Part shown: one piece after another, positions 42,564 through 51,990 of the stretch
Layout: the number at the start of each line of letters is the position of its first letter
How positions within the stretch are numbered: the stretch's first letter is position 1
DNA from: JASSUD01 sp031963405
Lineage (GTDB): Bacteria > Pseudomonadota > Gammaproteobacteria > Burkholderiales > Burkholderiaceae
Direction of reading: 5' to 3'
NCBI GenBank assembly: GCA_031963405.1
Contig: JASSUJ010000001.1
Location: 1,922,001 to 1,986,000, forward strand
Length of the DNA stretch: 64,000 bases
The notes under the pieces: model-generated
Seen by the model: the letters and a program-made list of their open reading frames with translations, nothing else
Told to the model about the DNA's origin: nothing
Databases searched by the model: none
Position numbers and translations under genes: made by a program

Positions 42564-43013
42564 TTAATGAGGAGCGCCAGAAGCGGGTGAACGTACAGGC
42601 ATGGTCACGTTAACGATTTTTTCATCATCTGCAAATTTCAACTGAACTTGCACGGTGCCGCCGGGCACGATGTTGTGCGTTGGCTGTTCAAGCATTAAAT
42701 GATAGCCACCGGGTGCGAGAGCAATTTCTTGATGAGCTGGGATGATCAATTTATCAATTTTCATCATTTTGCTCATCGTGCCCTGGGTTACTGTTTGATG
42801 CAGGCTGACTTGCTCATAATCTGGGCTGGACGCTGAGACTAACTCAAGCGGCTGCTCACTTGGATTTTTGAGCGTGAGGTAGCCAGCAGCTAACCCATTC
42901 GGCAGCCAACGCAGCCAGGCTGACTCGGTAATCACTTGAATTTGACTAGCAGCGAAAAGCGTAGTTGAAGCGCTAAAGCACATTAGAGCAAAAAGAAGAG
43001 AGCGTAATTTCAT
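42564..43013 (-). CDS. Periplasmic copper chaperone PCu(A)C
   Basis: 149-residue cupredoxin-like chaperone that delivers Cu(I) to the CuA site of cytochrome oxidase. The signal peptide is MKLRSLLFALMCFSASTTLFAA. The Cu motif H-X10-M-X21-H-X-M fits exactly: H72, M83, H105, M107 (GYHLMLE). The alternative ATG at 43022 has no ribosome-binding site; the one at 43013 has GGA upstream. Next to the SCO1 gene in the same orientation, a common copper-delivery pair. Confidence 0.9.
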   Translation of the reverse strand: MKLRSLLFALMCFSASTTLFAASQIQVITESAWLRWLPNGLAAGYLTLKNPSEQPLELVSASSPDYEQVSLHQTVTQGTMSKMMKIDKLIIPAHQEIALAPGGYHLMLEQPTHNIVPGGTVQVQLKFADDEKIVNVTMPVRSPASGAPH

Positions 43014-43105
43014 CGGTTCCATCCGTTGTTTTAAGTCTAGTGAATAAATTGTTGAAACAAGCGGGAGTGGTGAATGCCACCATTCCCGATTGACTCAATA
43101 TTTTC

Positions 43106-43801
43106 TTAGGCTGGTGATTTTTGTATCAGTAAACGCAGATCGTGCGCGATATTTTCAGCCGAATCGCTACCCGTTGCCATCAACCGTGCATGGCCTTGCG
43201 GATCAAAGATATAGATAGCTGAGCTGTGCATCACTTCGTAATTTTTATGCGTATCAGCGGTGCCAGCTTCATACGCCACGCGATATGTTTTAGCGAGGTC
43301 TTCGATTTGCTGCACAGTGCCGGTTAGTCCGACAATATGCTGCGCATCGAAAGCGCTGAGATAAGTATGCAGACTTTGTGGCGTGTCACGCACTGGGTCA
43401 ACTGAGATAAAAAGAATACGTACTTTCTGCGCAGCGCTATCGAGTTTTTGCAATACCTCCAGCAGACGTATCATGGTTTCTGGGCATACATCTGGACAAT
43501 GGGTGTAGCCAAAGTAGACCAGTACAAAGTTGCCTTGGTAATTTTTAGCCGTTACCGGCTGACCTTGGGCAGACGTGAGGGAAAAATTGAGATCAGGCAG
43601 ATGTTTTTCCACCTCCATTAAGCGCCATTCTTCGGTGGGCTGACGTTCACATGCGCTCAGAAGTAGCGTGCAGCTTAGGCCGAGAATGAAAGCATGGCTT
43701 AAGTGTGTCCAGCTACCATTAGCCCAGGCGCGCAGGCGAGTAATTTTGCCTCGTAGGGTGGCAAAAGCTTTTTGGCAGAATGTTGGGGTATGAAGCGGCA
43801 T
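43106..43801 (-). CDS. SCO1/SenC-family cytochrome oxidase assembly protein
   Basis: 231-residue thioredoxin-fold copper protein for CuA assembly. It has a long positively charged N-terminus, a hydrophobic stretch and a possible lipobox LLLSA-C (C51). The copper ligands are C102 and C106 (THCPDVCPETM) and H192 (MHSSAIYIFD). It sits upstream of the PCu(A)C gene on the same strand; together they would metallate a terminal oxidase fed by cytochrome c4. A tandem palindrome array lies just upstream. Confidence 0.92.
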   Translation of the reverse strand: MPLHTPTFCQKAFATLRGKITRLRAWANGSWTHLSHAFILGLSCTLLLSACERQPTEEWRLMEVEKHLPDLNFSLTSAQGQPVTAKNYQGNFVLVYFGYTHCPDVCPETMIRLLEVLQKLDSAAQKVRILFISVDPVRDTPQSLHTYLSAFDAQHIVGLTGTVQQIEDLAKTYRVAYEAGTADTHKNYEVMHSSAIYIFDPQGHARLMATGSDSAENIAHDLRLLIQKSPA

Positions 43802-43829
43802 AAGAAGTGAGCTCTTTGAATGATGACTA

Positions 43830-44240
43830 AGAACTTGTTTAGGATTTCCCTAGCGCCCTCGCGCCGTCTTGCCGTACGTTTTGTACTGTCTGCGCCGGCG
43901 CGAGGCCACTAGGAAAACCCTAAACAAGTTCTAGCCGAGGTAGTGGTTTAGGCTTTCCTAGTCTTGCCGTACGCTTTGTACTGTCTGCGCCGGCGCGAGG
44001 GCGCTAGGAAAACCCTAAACAAGTTCTAGCCGAGGTAGTGGTTTAGGCTTTCCTAGCCCTCGTGCCGTCTTGCCGTACGTTTTGTACTATCTGCGCCGGC
44101 GCGAGGCCACTAGGAAAATCCTAAACAAGTTCTAGCCGAGGTAGTGGTTTAGGCTTTCCTAACCCTCGCGCCGTCTTGCCGTACGATTTGTACTGTCTGC
44201 GTCGGCGCGAGGCCACTGGGGAAACCCTAAACAAGTTCTA
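43830..44240. repeat. Tandem array of four E-type palindromic units
   Basis: Each unit is a palindrome of about 85-103 bases: a TTTAGGxTTTCCTAG left arm, core GTCTTGCCGTAC then TTTGTACTGTCTGCG, and CTAGGAAAACCCTAAACAAG right arm. Units are joined by the fixed linker AGCCGAGGTAGTGGTTT. Spacing between equivalent points is 95 and 106 bases; unit 2 has lost about 11 bases. Only the first unit keeps the full outer AGAACTTG arm. Confidence 0.92.
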
Positions 44241-44452
44241 AGGAGTCTGCTTAACCCGCCTGGCGGCATTGCTTGCCCTCAAGCTAAGCAGATTTTCCTG
44301 CATATTCAGTATCAACGGCCGGAATTGTCTCATACTCAGTATCTGCAGCAAGTACCGCGCCACCTCTTAGGGCCTGTCCTCGATTAAAAGGCTGTGATTA
44401 AATTGTGATTCACCTTTTAATTAGTAGAGGTAAAGCTGTTTTAAAAATAGCC

Positions 44453-44554
44453 AAGAAAGCGCTGACTAAGCCGGGAGGGCTTCATGCTGCCGTATTCAGC
44501 TAGCGTACTGATAAGCACAGGCATTTCTTGTTCTCGGTTATTCGGCGTTTCTTG
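44453..44554. repeat. Palindromic element, C type, decayed
   Basis: AAGAAAGCGCTGACTAAGCC and CGGTTATTCGGCGTTTCTT are the arms; the core remnant is AGCTAGCGTACTGATAAGC and GGCATTTCTTG. A D-type right end (CACGGACCTTCCTT) follows at once. Confidence 0.65.
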
Positions 44555-44596
44555 GGCTGACACGGACCTTCCTTCGCTGTTCATTTCAATAAACAT

Positions 44597-45343
44597 ATGG
44601 CTCCAACCTTGCCCACTAAATTGTCTTTACAAGACACCGCATTTTTCTTCGATTTTGATGGCACGTTAGTCGAGCTTGCCTCCACGCCAGAGGGTGTTGA
44701 AGTAGCGCCAGTTGTGCCTGTACTGCTGCGTCGATTATTTACCTTGTCAGGTGGTGCTGTCGCGATTGTGTCAGGGCGCAGTATTGCCACCCTGGATAGC
44801 TTTCTCGCACCGTTGCAGCTGCCTGTCGCGGGCGAACATGGGGCTGAGCGGCGTAGCGCGCAGGGTCAGTTGTCACGTAGCGAGATAGATCAAGCGCAAC
44901 TCGCACAGATGGCACACTCACTCGCGCTTACGGCACAAGCTTACCCAGGGATGCTGCTTGAAGTTAAAGGAGCGGCGCTTAGTTTGCATTTTCGTCATGC
45001 GCCGCAGCATGAGCATATTGCGCGTTCGGCTACAGAACAGCTGGTCGCCGCTGATTCACAAAGGTATGTGCTGCAGCCAGGCAAGATGGTGTTTGAGATT
45101 AAACCGAAAAATGTGGATAAAGGAAAAGCCATTGATGCTTTCTTGAGGGAGTCGCCATTTGCTGGCCGTGTGCCGTTTTTTGCCGGAGATGATTTGACCG
45201 ACGAAAAAGGATTTGCGTTGGTCAACGAGCGTGGCGGTTGGTCAGTGAAGGTTGGAAGTGGCACCACGGTAGCACGCATGCGGCTTGATTCTGTGCCAGC
45301 TTTACTGGCATGGCTTGCGCAAATTCTTGAGTTCAACACTTAG
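44597..45343 (+). CDS. otsB: Trehalose-6-phosphate phosphatase
   Basis: 248-residue HAD-superfamily phosphatase releasing trehalose from trehalose 6-phosphate. HAD motif I is DFDGTLVEL with the nucleophile Asp, motif II lies in VAIVSGRS, and motif IV is FAGDDLTDEKGF; KGAALSLHFRHAP is OtsB-typical. The start codon ATG at 44597 follows a repeat-rich leader. No otsA is in the window, although otsA usually lies near otsB. The stop codon abuts an A-type element. Confidence 0.93.
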   Translation: MAPTLPTKLSLQDTAFFFDFDGTLVELASTPEGVEVAPVVPVLLRRLFTLSGGAVAIVSGRSIATLDSFLAPLQLPVAGEHGAERRSAQGQLSRSEIDQAQLAQMAHSLALTAQAYPGMLLEVKGAALSLHFRHAPQHEHIARSATEQLVAADSQRYVLQPGKMVFEIKPKNVDKGKAIDAFLRESPFAGRVPFFAGDDLTDEKGFALVNERGGWSVKVGSGTTVARMRLDSVPALLAWLAQILEFNT

Positions 45344-45447
45344 AGAGCCTCTGCATAACCCTCATAGCAAGGAATGCCTTTGCTGCCAGTACAAGAGTGC
45401 GGCAAGGAGGCATGACGCCGCTATGGGGGTTATGCAGAGGTTCCTTA
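45341..45447. repeat. Palindromic element, A type, inverted orientation
   Basis: GAGCCTCTGCATAACCCTC and GGGGTTATGCAGAGGTTCC are the arms. The core reads in the opposite direction to the other A copies: AAGGAATGCC, GCCAGTACAAGAGTGCGGC, GGCATGACGCCG. It begins at the otsB stop codon. Confidence 0.9.
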
Positions 45448-45504
45448 GCCTAAATAATTGATACAAGAATCAATATAGCGCTTATGCAGGTCATCTCGTT
45501 TGCA

Positions 45505-45528
45505 AAAAAATAGGTGCCGATAGGCACC
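45505..45528 (-). terminator. Intrinsic terminator of the ABC exporter gene
   Basis: On the minus strand GGTGCC-TATC-GGCACC is followed by TATTTTTTTGC, a textbook stem and T-run. It lies about 85 bases downstream of the exporter stop codon. Confidence 0.75.
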
Positions 45529-45612
45529 CTAGTTAAGCAAAATTCACGTTCTATGATGACTGCCTCCTCCGTTGCCTTAAAGTGGCGCGCTATGGGAGGC
45601 TGTAGTCAGTGC

Positions 45613-47496
45613 CTATGCAGCACGTTTACTGACGTTATTCCACTGGGTCAGATTGCCAAATTGCTGCTCGAGTAATTCACGATACAGTCCTGGGCGTCGG
45701 CGAAGCTCTTCTGGTGAGCCATCGTCGAGCACCTGGCCATTGTTCATCACCACAATACGATCAAAGTTTTGCAGGGTGGATAGACGGTGTGCCACTGCAA
45801 TCACAGTGCGCCCGCGCATCAGCCTATCGAGTGCTTGTTGAATAGCTTCTTCTGAAGCGCTATCGAGCGCTGAGGTGGCCTCATCAAGTAAAAGAATAGG
45901 AGCATCTTTCAAAATAGCGCGGGCAATTGCGATGCGCTGACGTTGGCCGCCTGAGAGTTTAGTGCCGCGGTCACCTACAATCGTGTCAAATCCTTCTGGC
46001 ATGGCCTCGATAAATTCTGTGCAGCGTGCTTCATGGGCTGCCGCAAACACTTCTTCTGGACTGGCCGAAGGTCGGCCATAAGCAATATTTTCATAAACGC
46101 TGCGGTGCAAGAGCGAAGTATCTTGCGGCACTACAGCAATGCTCTGGTGTAAGCCTTCACGAGTGATTAGCTGAATATCCTGCCCATCGATTTTGATTGA
46201 GCCACTACGCATGTCGTAGCTACGTTGCAGCAGGGCGAGTACGGTAGATTTGCCCGCTCCTGATGAACCCACTAAACCTACGCGCTGGCCTGCTTCAATA
46301 TGTAAGTCAAAATTATTGAGTACGCGAGTACGGCCAGGATAGGCAAAGCAGACGCCAGAAAAATCAATGCGGCCACCTAGTTTACCTGCCTCTTTTCGCT
46401 CGATGAGCGGAGTAGCGTCTGGGTGGTCGAGCATTTCATGCGGCTTTAGCAGTACCGAAACTGCCTCGGATAAACGGGCAACGTGCTGGGTAACATCAAC
46501 CAAAGCCACAGCAAGATCACGCGTACCGTGCAAAATAACAAAACCGAGCGAGCTTACCAAGACGATATCGCCTGAGGTCACGAGCCCTCGCTGCCACAGC
46601 CATAATGCCCAACCGAGTAGGCCAACTGATAAAAGAATGGTCACGCCTGCATGCAAGAGCCTTAATTTTTCAAGGTAGAGCAAGCTACCTCGGCGAGACT
46701 GCATCTCTTCACCTACTTTTGTGCCAAAGCGTTTTTGTTCGCGCACCGTGGCGCCAAATAAACGTACTAACCCCATATTACTGATTACGTCGACCAATTC
46801 ACCGTCGACCGCTGCAGCTTGTGTGGCAAAGGCATGGTGATATTTAGTGCCGCGTCGAGCCAATTTGAAAAGCACCACGGACAACACAGTAGACGCCAGT
46901 AAAAGTCCGCCGGCCATTGTGGGATTGACCGTAACAATCATAAACACGGCACCACTTACCGCGATGCAGGGCGGCAGTACATTCCACGCCATGAGATTTT
47001 CGATGGTGTACATGGCGTTTGAGGTAGCGGTAATGCGACTAGCTAGCATGCCGGGTTGCCTCTCAGAGAAATAGCTAGAGGCATGGCCGCTTAAATATCC
47101 AAACAGATCACGCCGCAAATCGCCTGTTACATTTACAAATACATGTGCACCGATCCAGCCGCCAACACGCCATAGCAAATTGTCTGCGGCAATTAATCCG
47201 ACCAAAATCAAAAAAGCCTGCCATATGGGAGTCAGGGCTTTATTGCCAAGACTTAGCGTATCTATCAAATTTTTAATCGCATATTGCGAGCTGAGCGAAC
47301 AAGCGACAGCAGCAAAGACACTGAGCAATAAAACGCCGTGTGCATAGGGGTGGCGGCGAATGTATTGAAATAGAAAAGCCAGGGGCCGTTGCGCATAGCG
47401 CGCCATTTTTACAGTAGGAGGGTGCTCACTATTGGCGTGAATGTGAGGAGACTGATCAAAGATAGGCATGGCAGCATCTTTAGCGGTTTTTATCAT
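45613..47496 (-). CDS. ABC exporter (fused permease and ATPase)
   Basis: 627-residue half-transporter that would act as a homodimer in the inner membrane. Six helices occupy about 45-345 (LLLSVFAAVACSLSSQYAIK near the first). The ATPase domain follows: Walker A GSSGAGKS with K416, Q-loop VVPQDTSLL, signature LSGGQ at 514-518, Walker B ILLLDEATSALD, and H-loop AVAHRLST. It belongs to the MsbA/multidrug/HlyB-like exporter group; the substrate is unknown. The start may be the ATG at 47496 or nine codons later. A minus-strand terminator follows. Confidence 0.9.
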   Translation of the reverse strand: MIKTAKDAAMPIFDQSPHIHANSEHPPTVKMARYAQRPLAFLFQYIRRHPYAHGVLLLSVFAAVACSLSSQYAIKNLIDTLSLGNKALTPIWQAFLILVGLIAADNLLWRVGGWIGAHVFVNVTGDLRRDLFGYLSGHASSYFSERQPGMLASRITATSNAMYTIENLMAWNVLPPCIAVSGAVFMIVTVNPTMAGGLLLASTVLSVVLFKLARRGTKYHHAFATQAAAVDGELVDVISNMGLVRLFGATVREQKRFGTKVGEEMQSRRGSLLYLEKLRLLHAGVTILLSVGLLGWALWLWQRGLVTSGDIVLVSSLGFVILHGTRDLAVALVDVTQHVARLSEAVSVLLKPHEMLDHPDATPLIERKEAGKLGGRIDFSGVCFAYPGRTRVLNNFDLHIEAGQRVGLVGSSGAGKSTVLALLQRSYDMRSGSIKIDGQDIQLITREGLHQSIAVVPQDTSLLHRSVYENIAYGRPSASPEEVFAAAHEARCTEFIEAMPEGFDTIVGDRGTKLSGGQRQRIAIARAILKDAPILLLDEATSALDSASEEAIQQALDRLMRGRTVIAVAHRLSTLQNFDRIVVMNNGQVLDDGSPEELRRRPGLYRELLEQQFGNLTQWNNVSKRAA

Positions 47497-47936
47497 TTGG
47501 CTTCATCCTAAGTAGAGGGGAAGGCACTTAGAGTCATACTATAAAAATCTCGCTAAAGAAGATGTTTCTAGACTGTAACAAGCTCAACTATATTTTTTTA
47601 TCGGCGCATACATTGCTATCTTCATGGCCGTCTATAGAAACAGGGGTTGCAGCAAGGTTTATTCAACTAAGGGCTAGCTCCGACAGACGACCTTGTAGGC
47701 ATTGATGAAATAATTTCTAATAATCTGCTAAATAAGTTGGGGAATAGGTTCCCGAGAAAGATTGGTCTAGCCTTGTGGCTGTGTGATGTTTTCTAACTGT
47801 ATTAATTGTGCTGGTAGAAAAGGCATTTCTGCTTATCAGATCAGGCAAAGCTTCCCTATATAGACGTTAATTCATCAGCTTTCTTGAGCGCGCAAAACAT
47901 TCGGGTAGAATGCGCGGTTGCTCTTGGAGATTGACC
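47497..47936. other. Intergenic, divergent promoters expected
   Basis: 440 bases between the divergent exporter and permease genes. Only faint repeat-like fragments (for example GGTTTATTCAACTAAGG near 47660) are seen, and no gene. Confidence 0.3.
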
Positions 47937-49436
47937 GTGTCCGCTAATATATCCTCTTCCGTGCCGTCGCCTAACGTATCGGCACAAACAGCTTCCGCCA
48001 GCCAGCCAGCCACGCGCAAGCTCACTTTGCCGCTCCTCACCTGTGTGGTGATTGCTTCTATGATAGGTGGTGGGGCCTTTAATTTGCCTCAGAATATGTC
48101 GCGGAATGCAGCATTGGTAGCAGTAATCATCGCTTGGATAATTACTTTCGGCGGTATGTTCCTGTTAGCCAGCACATTTCGTCTTTTGGCTGAGCATCGC
48201 CCTGACTTAAAAGCGGGTATTTATTCGTATGCACGAGAGGGTTTTGGCACGTTTGTTGGCTTTGAGATGGCATGGGGTTATTGGTTAGCTGCCACCTTTG
48301 GCAATGTGGCGTTGGCGGTGTTGAGTATCAAGACGCTCAGCTATTTTTTCCCGTTCTTTGCAGGTCACGATGGTTGGCCCTTAATCATAAGTAGCTCATT
48401 TCTGATTTGGGTTATTCATTTCGTCATGCTTGCAGGCGTAAAACGGGTGGCGGTGCTAAACGCTATCGCGAGCGGAATTAATCTCATCGCTCTCGCGGTA
48501 GTGCTGTGCATCATGGCAGCGAAGGTGCACTGGTCTCAATTCACTTTCAATTTCTGGGGTGCTGAGCAGGGCTTGGGAAGCGTGGTAGGGCAGGTCAAAA
48601 GCACTATGCTGGTGACACTGTGGGTATTCATGGGTATTGAAAGTGCGGTCGTGGTCTCCAACCGAGCTGCAAACAGCAAGCAAGTGGGTAAAGCAACTTG
48701 TATTGCTCTGTCTGTTTGTACCGTGCTCTATTTTTTACTCTCCGTTTTACCTTTTGGTTTATTGCCGCAGTCTGAATTGGCCCAACTGCCAACACCATCA
48801 GCCGCCTATTTACTAGAAACATTAGTGGGTCGCTGGGGGGCAACTTTGGTGATTATTTCGCTATTGATATCAATCGGTAGTTGCTGGTTAGCGTGGACCA
48901 TTCTTGTTGCTGAAATGCCGTATGAGGCCGCAAAAGGCGGGGTTTTCCCAAAATTTTTCGCTCGTCAAAACCGTTTTCAAGCACCTGCTACTTCCTTATG
49001 GGTCTCGAGTGCCACTATGCAGCTGGGGCTTGTCATCGTGTGGTTTGCCAAAGATGCCTGGATTTGGTTGATTTCGATTGCTGCAGTGATGATTTTGCCG
49101 ACGTATTTGACTAGCACAGCTTACCTATGGCAGTGCGCTCGGCGGCCCAATAGCTCTTTTAAAGATGGTGGAAAACGAGGCTATTTAGCCTTGTTAACGG
49201 GTGTGCTGGGTACCGTTTATGCCGCCTGGCTGTTATGGGCGGCTGGTCCGCAATTCTTGCTGATGTCAACCATTATGTTCACGCTTGGGTTACCCGTTTA
49301 CTTGTGGGCCAAACGTGAAAATGCGCCTAAGCAACCGCTCTTTACACGCTATGAATCCATCGCAGCAGTGATATTAGTCACCGCCGCCATAAGTGCAATA
49401 AGGTTATTTGTTATAGGTAGTGTAAAAATCGGCTAA
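47937..49436 (+). CDS. APC-family basic amino acid/polyamine antiporter (ArcD-like)
   Basis: 499-residue inner-membrane transporter with about 12-13 hydrophobic helices. Helix 1 carries the APC substrate-site motif in IASMIGGGAFNLPQNM. PDLKAGIYSYAREGFG, WVFMGIESAVVVSNRA and AWTILVAEMPYEAAKGG are typical of the arginine-ornithine antiporter subgroup. The preferred start is GTG at 47937, with GGAGA at good spacing; an ATG at 47910 has no ribosome-binding site. No arginine deiminase genes are adjacent. Import of host amino acids is plausible but inferred. Confidence 0.88.
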   Translation: MSANISSSVPSPNVSAQTASASQPATRKLTLPLLTCVVIASMIGGGAFNLPQNMSRNAALVAVIIAWIITFGGMFLLASTFRLLAEHRPDLKAGIYSYAREGFGTFVGFEMAWGYWLAATFGNVALAVLSIKTLSYFFPFFAGHDGWPLIISSSFLIWVIHFVMLAGVKRVAVLNAIASGINLIALAVVLCIMAAKVHWSQFTFNFWGAEQGLGSVVGQVKSTMLVTLWVFMGIESAVVVSNRAANSKQVGKATCIALSVCTVLYFLLSVLPFGLLPQSELAQLPTPSAAYLLETLVGRWGATLVIISLLISIGSCWLAWTILVAEMPYEAAKGGVFPKFFARQNRFQAPATSLWVSSATMQLGLVIVWFAKDAWIWLISIAAVMILPTYLTSTAYLWQCARRPNSSFKDGGKRGYLALLTGVLGTVYAAWLLWAAGPQFLLMSTIMFTLGLPVYLWAKRENAPKQPLFTRYESIAAVILVTAAISAIRLFVIGSVKIG

Positions 49437-49447
49437 CCTGTGGCGCG

Positions 49448-49480
49448 CCTAGCCTACCAATCAATGGGTAGGCTAGGTTT
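49448..49480 (+). terminator. Hairpin terminator after the permease
   Basis: A perfect 11-bp stem (CCTAGCCTACC / GGTAGGCTAGG) with an eight-base loop and only three T after it; 12 bases beyond the stop codon. Confidence 0.55.
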
Positions 49481-49540
49481 GAATGGCAGTGTGTAAGACG
49501 CCACGCTGTTTTGTATGCAATATTGTTAGTAATGAGCTAG

Positions 49541-49712
49541 CGGCTTTTAAATTTATTTTATTTCTATCCAGACAGTTTTCTTTCAAGCCGAACGCTTTTA
49601 AAAGCGTGCGCGCAATGATTCCCTCCAGTTTTACTCATCCCATCATTTCAATGCGATAAGCGGCTTACTTCTTCTTCGGATAGCCTGCTATCAATCTGCC
49701 GATAATCTGGCA
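49541..49712. repeat. Direct repeat upstream of LRR gene, copy 1
   Basis: Matches 51816-51990 over about 170 bases. Both have ATTTCTAxxCAxxCAGTxTxC, a GCTTTTAAAAGC-like palindrome, then TTTTACTCATCCCATC and TTTCAATxCxATAA (each shorter than 20). It lies in the 520-base gap before the first LRR gene of this island. The remaining gap is AT-rich without genes. Confidence 0.7.
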
Positions 49713-49956
49713 ACTTCTATAAAAACTCCACGTTCTATGCGTTATAAATCAACGCTTCGTTTTCTATGATCACGCAGAGCTTCCTTGAGTTATTGAAGGT
49801 TGGCGTTGTTTTGAATAATAAGGAAAGCAATGCTATACCTACTCTTAATAAAAAATTCTATATTTTAAGAGGGAGATGTAAATAAATAATAAAGAAGTAA
49901 ATATTTTTTGTATTTGTAAAATAAATATTACATGATTTTGATAAATAGGACGATAT

Positions 49957-51675
49957 ATGGATATTAGTGCTGATGTGACAAGGTTTGCACCTGTTTATGG
50001 AAGAATTCCTGCCTCTCTTGAATATAAAAGCAGAGCGAAATTTGAAAAAATAATAGTAACTTTTCACGCCAATAAAGAAATTGAAGTGCCATTGGAAGTT
50101 ATATATTTAATGTTCGAATTAGAGCCAAAATTAATGCCATTTTTATTCAGATGTATGCAAATCAGTACTTCGTTTTACAATGCGACGCGTGGTTATCTAT
50201 TTAGCAAGCCTGAAGCTCAAAGAGAATGGATTAGAAAAGGATTTGATCAATATGATATTTATAAAATAAAAAATAATAGCCAGTATTTCCAAACGGAAAT
50301 GAATTCTGTGCTAAAAAATATGAAAATTGCATTGGCAGATATAGACCACATTTCATTTAGTATGACATTGGATGTGGATCTGCTAAATCATGATTATAAT
50401 AAATTTAAAATTCTTGCTCTGTCAGCAAAGGAAAATATTAGAACTTTACATTTACATATAAATTCAAAGTTTTACTATATGGATGAGAGCGTTCAAGAAA
50501 TAGGCGATCTGACGGCTGATAGGCTTGCAGCCGCTTTATATAGAAATCCTTTGACAGATATAAGATTATCAATTAAGGGAAAAATATTTTCTGCTGATAA
50601 TTTTGTAAAAATACTACAAGCGATACAAGCAAAAAGAAAGGCGAATATTGAAGTATCCTTTATCGATTGCAAGCCTGAAGACTTAGATTTAGAAGAAATC
50701 GTGCCGTATTTAGGTGAAAATATTATTAATTTTGAACTAATAGAAAATAGGGCAGATTTAGTTAATTTAGCATCAGGCATAAAAGCAGCTCCACTTAGTT
50801 TTTCATTATTTGAGGGCAAGCTTGTAAATTCTAAAAAAATAAATATACGAGTTGGCCATGTTGATGCAGATGATGTGAAGAGTATTGAGAAAGTAGTAAG
50901 CGGCAATACTGTAGAGTTGAATTTAGCAGGAATCAAGGGATGTAATGATATCCTTGCTAGCGATTATGATGTTAAAGCTGGTCTTGGTGATCAAGGAGTT
51001 AAAAGTTTAGCTAAAATATTTGAAGATTTTGATAAAAATCCTGCTAAAAATATAAGAATAATAAATTTATCGTTGAATAATATAAGTGACGCTGGAGTAA
51101 GTGATTTGTTGACGTTAATGTCAACAAAAAGTATTAAAGAAATAGATTTATCTTGGAATAATTTTAGTATTAGTGGTGTTGAAAAAATAATTTCCTATTT
51201 GTTTGATAAAAATTCAGGCAGTAAAATAGAATTTATAAATATGTCTGAATTATATTGGGTTGGTCATGAGAGTATAAAAAAAATATTAGAAGATGTGCCA
51301 GGCATTGCAAAAATACGCTCTGAATATTTCGTTGCGGATAGCCCGGCTAACGAGGTTTCCCGTTATTATAAAAAAGTAACCTATCAAAAAGAGGACGGAA
51401 AAATAATTAATATTTTGACCTCGAAAGGACAATATTGGGATCACGAAAGAGCTGTAAGACAACTTGAGTTTATGAGAGAGACCTTCCCTGAGAATGCAGA
51501 CGGCATAAAGAGATTTGAGAAGATGGCGTTTAATTTAGCTGCTGGCATGGAGATTGACTATAAATCTGAAGGTTCCAACTCTGATGATTTAGATCCCGAA
51601 GATATTAGTCTTTCAGAAGGCGAGGCCGACTTCCCTTATGATGAATCGGAATCAGAGTTGGAAGGCTCTCTCTAA
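49957..51675 (+). CDS. F-box-like / leucine-rich-repeat protein
   Basis: 572-residue AT-rich gene product. An F-box-like segment lies at about 44-90 (VPLEVIYLMFELEPKLMPFL, then CMQISTSFYNATRGYLF). The middle has irregular LRR-like beta/alpha units. Clear RNase-inhibitor-type LRRs follow near 350-430 (IRIINLSLNNISDAGVSDLL; IKEIDLSWNNFSISGVEKII). The tail is strongly acidic (about 535-572: DDLDPEDISLSEGEADF). No signal peptide. Related to the frame at 52107 in its C-terminal part, including VTYQKEDGKIINILTS. A host-directed effector role is inferred. Three G/C-poor codons dominate, unlike the core genes. Confidence 0.78.
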   Translation: MDISADVTRFAPVYGRIPASLEYKSRAKFEKIIVTFHANKEIEVPLEVIYLMFELEPKLMPFLFRCMQISTSFYNATRGYLFSKPEAQREWIRKGFDQYDIYKIKNNSQYFQTEMNSVLKNMKIALADIDHISFSMTLDVDLLNHDYNKFKILALSAKENIRTLHLHINSKFYYMDESVQEIGDLTADRLAAALYRNPLTDIRLSIKGKIFSADNFVKILQAIQAKRKANIEVSFIDCKPEDLDLEEIVPYLGENIINFELIENRADLVNLASGIKAAPLSFSLFEGKLVNSKKINIRVGHVDADDVKSIEKVVSGNTVELNLAGIKGCNDILASDYDVKAGLGDQGVKSLAKIFEDFDKNPAKNIRIINLSLNNISDAGVSDLLTLMSTKSIKEIDLSWNNFSISGVEKIISYLFDKNSGSKIEFINMSELYWVGHESIKKILEDVPGIAKIRSEYFVADSPANEVSRYYKKVTYQKEDGKIINILTSKGQYWDHERAVRQLEFMRETFPENADGIKRFEKMAFNLAAGMEIDYKSEGSNSDDLDPEDISLSEGEADFPYDESESELEGSL

Positions 51676-51815
51676 AGAAAGGGAATCCTTCATAAGAACT
51701 TTAGATTTTAATTCTTCCAAAGGCTAAGAGATTTTAGCGACCACCAATCGATTGGCACGTTAGCTGTGCAGTGCCCGATGTTGTATTTTGTAGTCAATAA
51801 GTGATTTGTAAACAA

Positions 51816-51990
51816 TCCGCTTTTAACACTGTTCTATTTCTACTCAAGCAGTATCCGTATAGCCGCTCGCTTTTTAAAGCGAGCGGTACACCAATAATTT
51901 CCCCCTGGTTTTACTCATCCCATCGTTTCAATACAATAAACAGTGTGCTTTTATCTTTGATAAGCTTGCGGTAAATCTATTGATAACCTG
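51816..51990. repeat. Direct repeat upstream of LRR gene, copy 2
   Basis: Second copy of the 49541-49712 repeat. It contains a 24-base perfect palindrome (CCGCTCGCTTT-TT-AAAGCGAGCGG, 51862-51885). It ends just where the truncated LRR reading frame opens, marking the duplication/deletion junction. Part of the 431-base gap between the two LRR frames. Confidence 0.75.

Larger units (their letters stand above)
43802..44596. other. Gene-free region filled with repeats
   Basis: 795 bases between divergent SCO1 and otsB. It holds a four-unit E-type array (43830-44240), a decayed F-like fragment (about 44368-44430, AGGGCCTGTCCTCGATTAAA, resembling the outer arm of the compound palindrome at 11123) and a decayed C-type element (44453-44554). 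No gene seen. Confidence 0.6.

Noticed and set aside
43830..44240. Regular repeat-linker pattern resembling a CRISPR array
   Set aside because: The repeat unit is a ~90-base palindrome and the linker is invariant, so there are no variable spacers; no cas genes are near.
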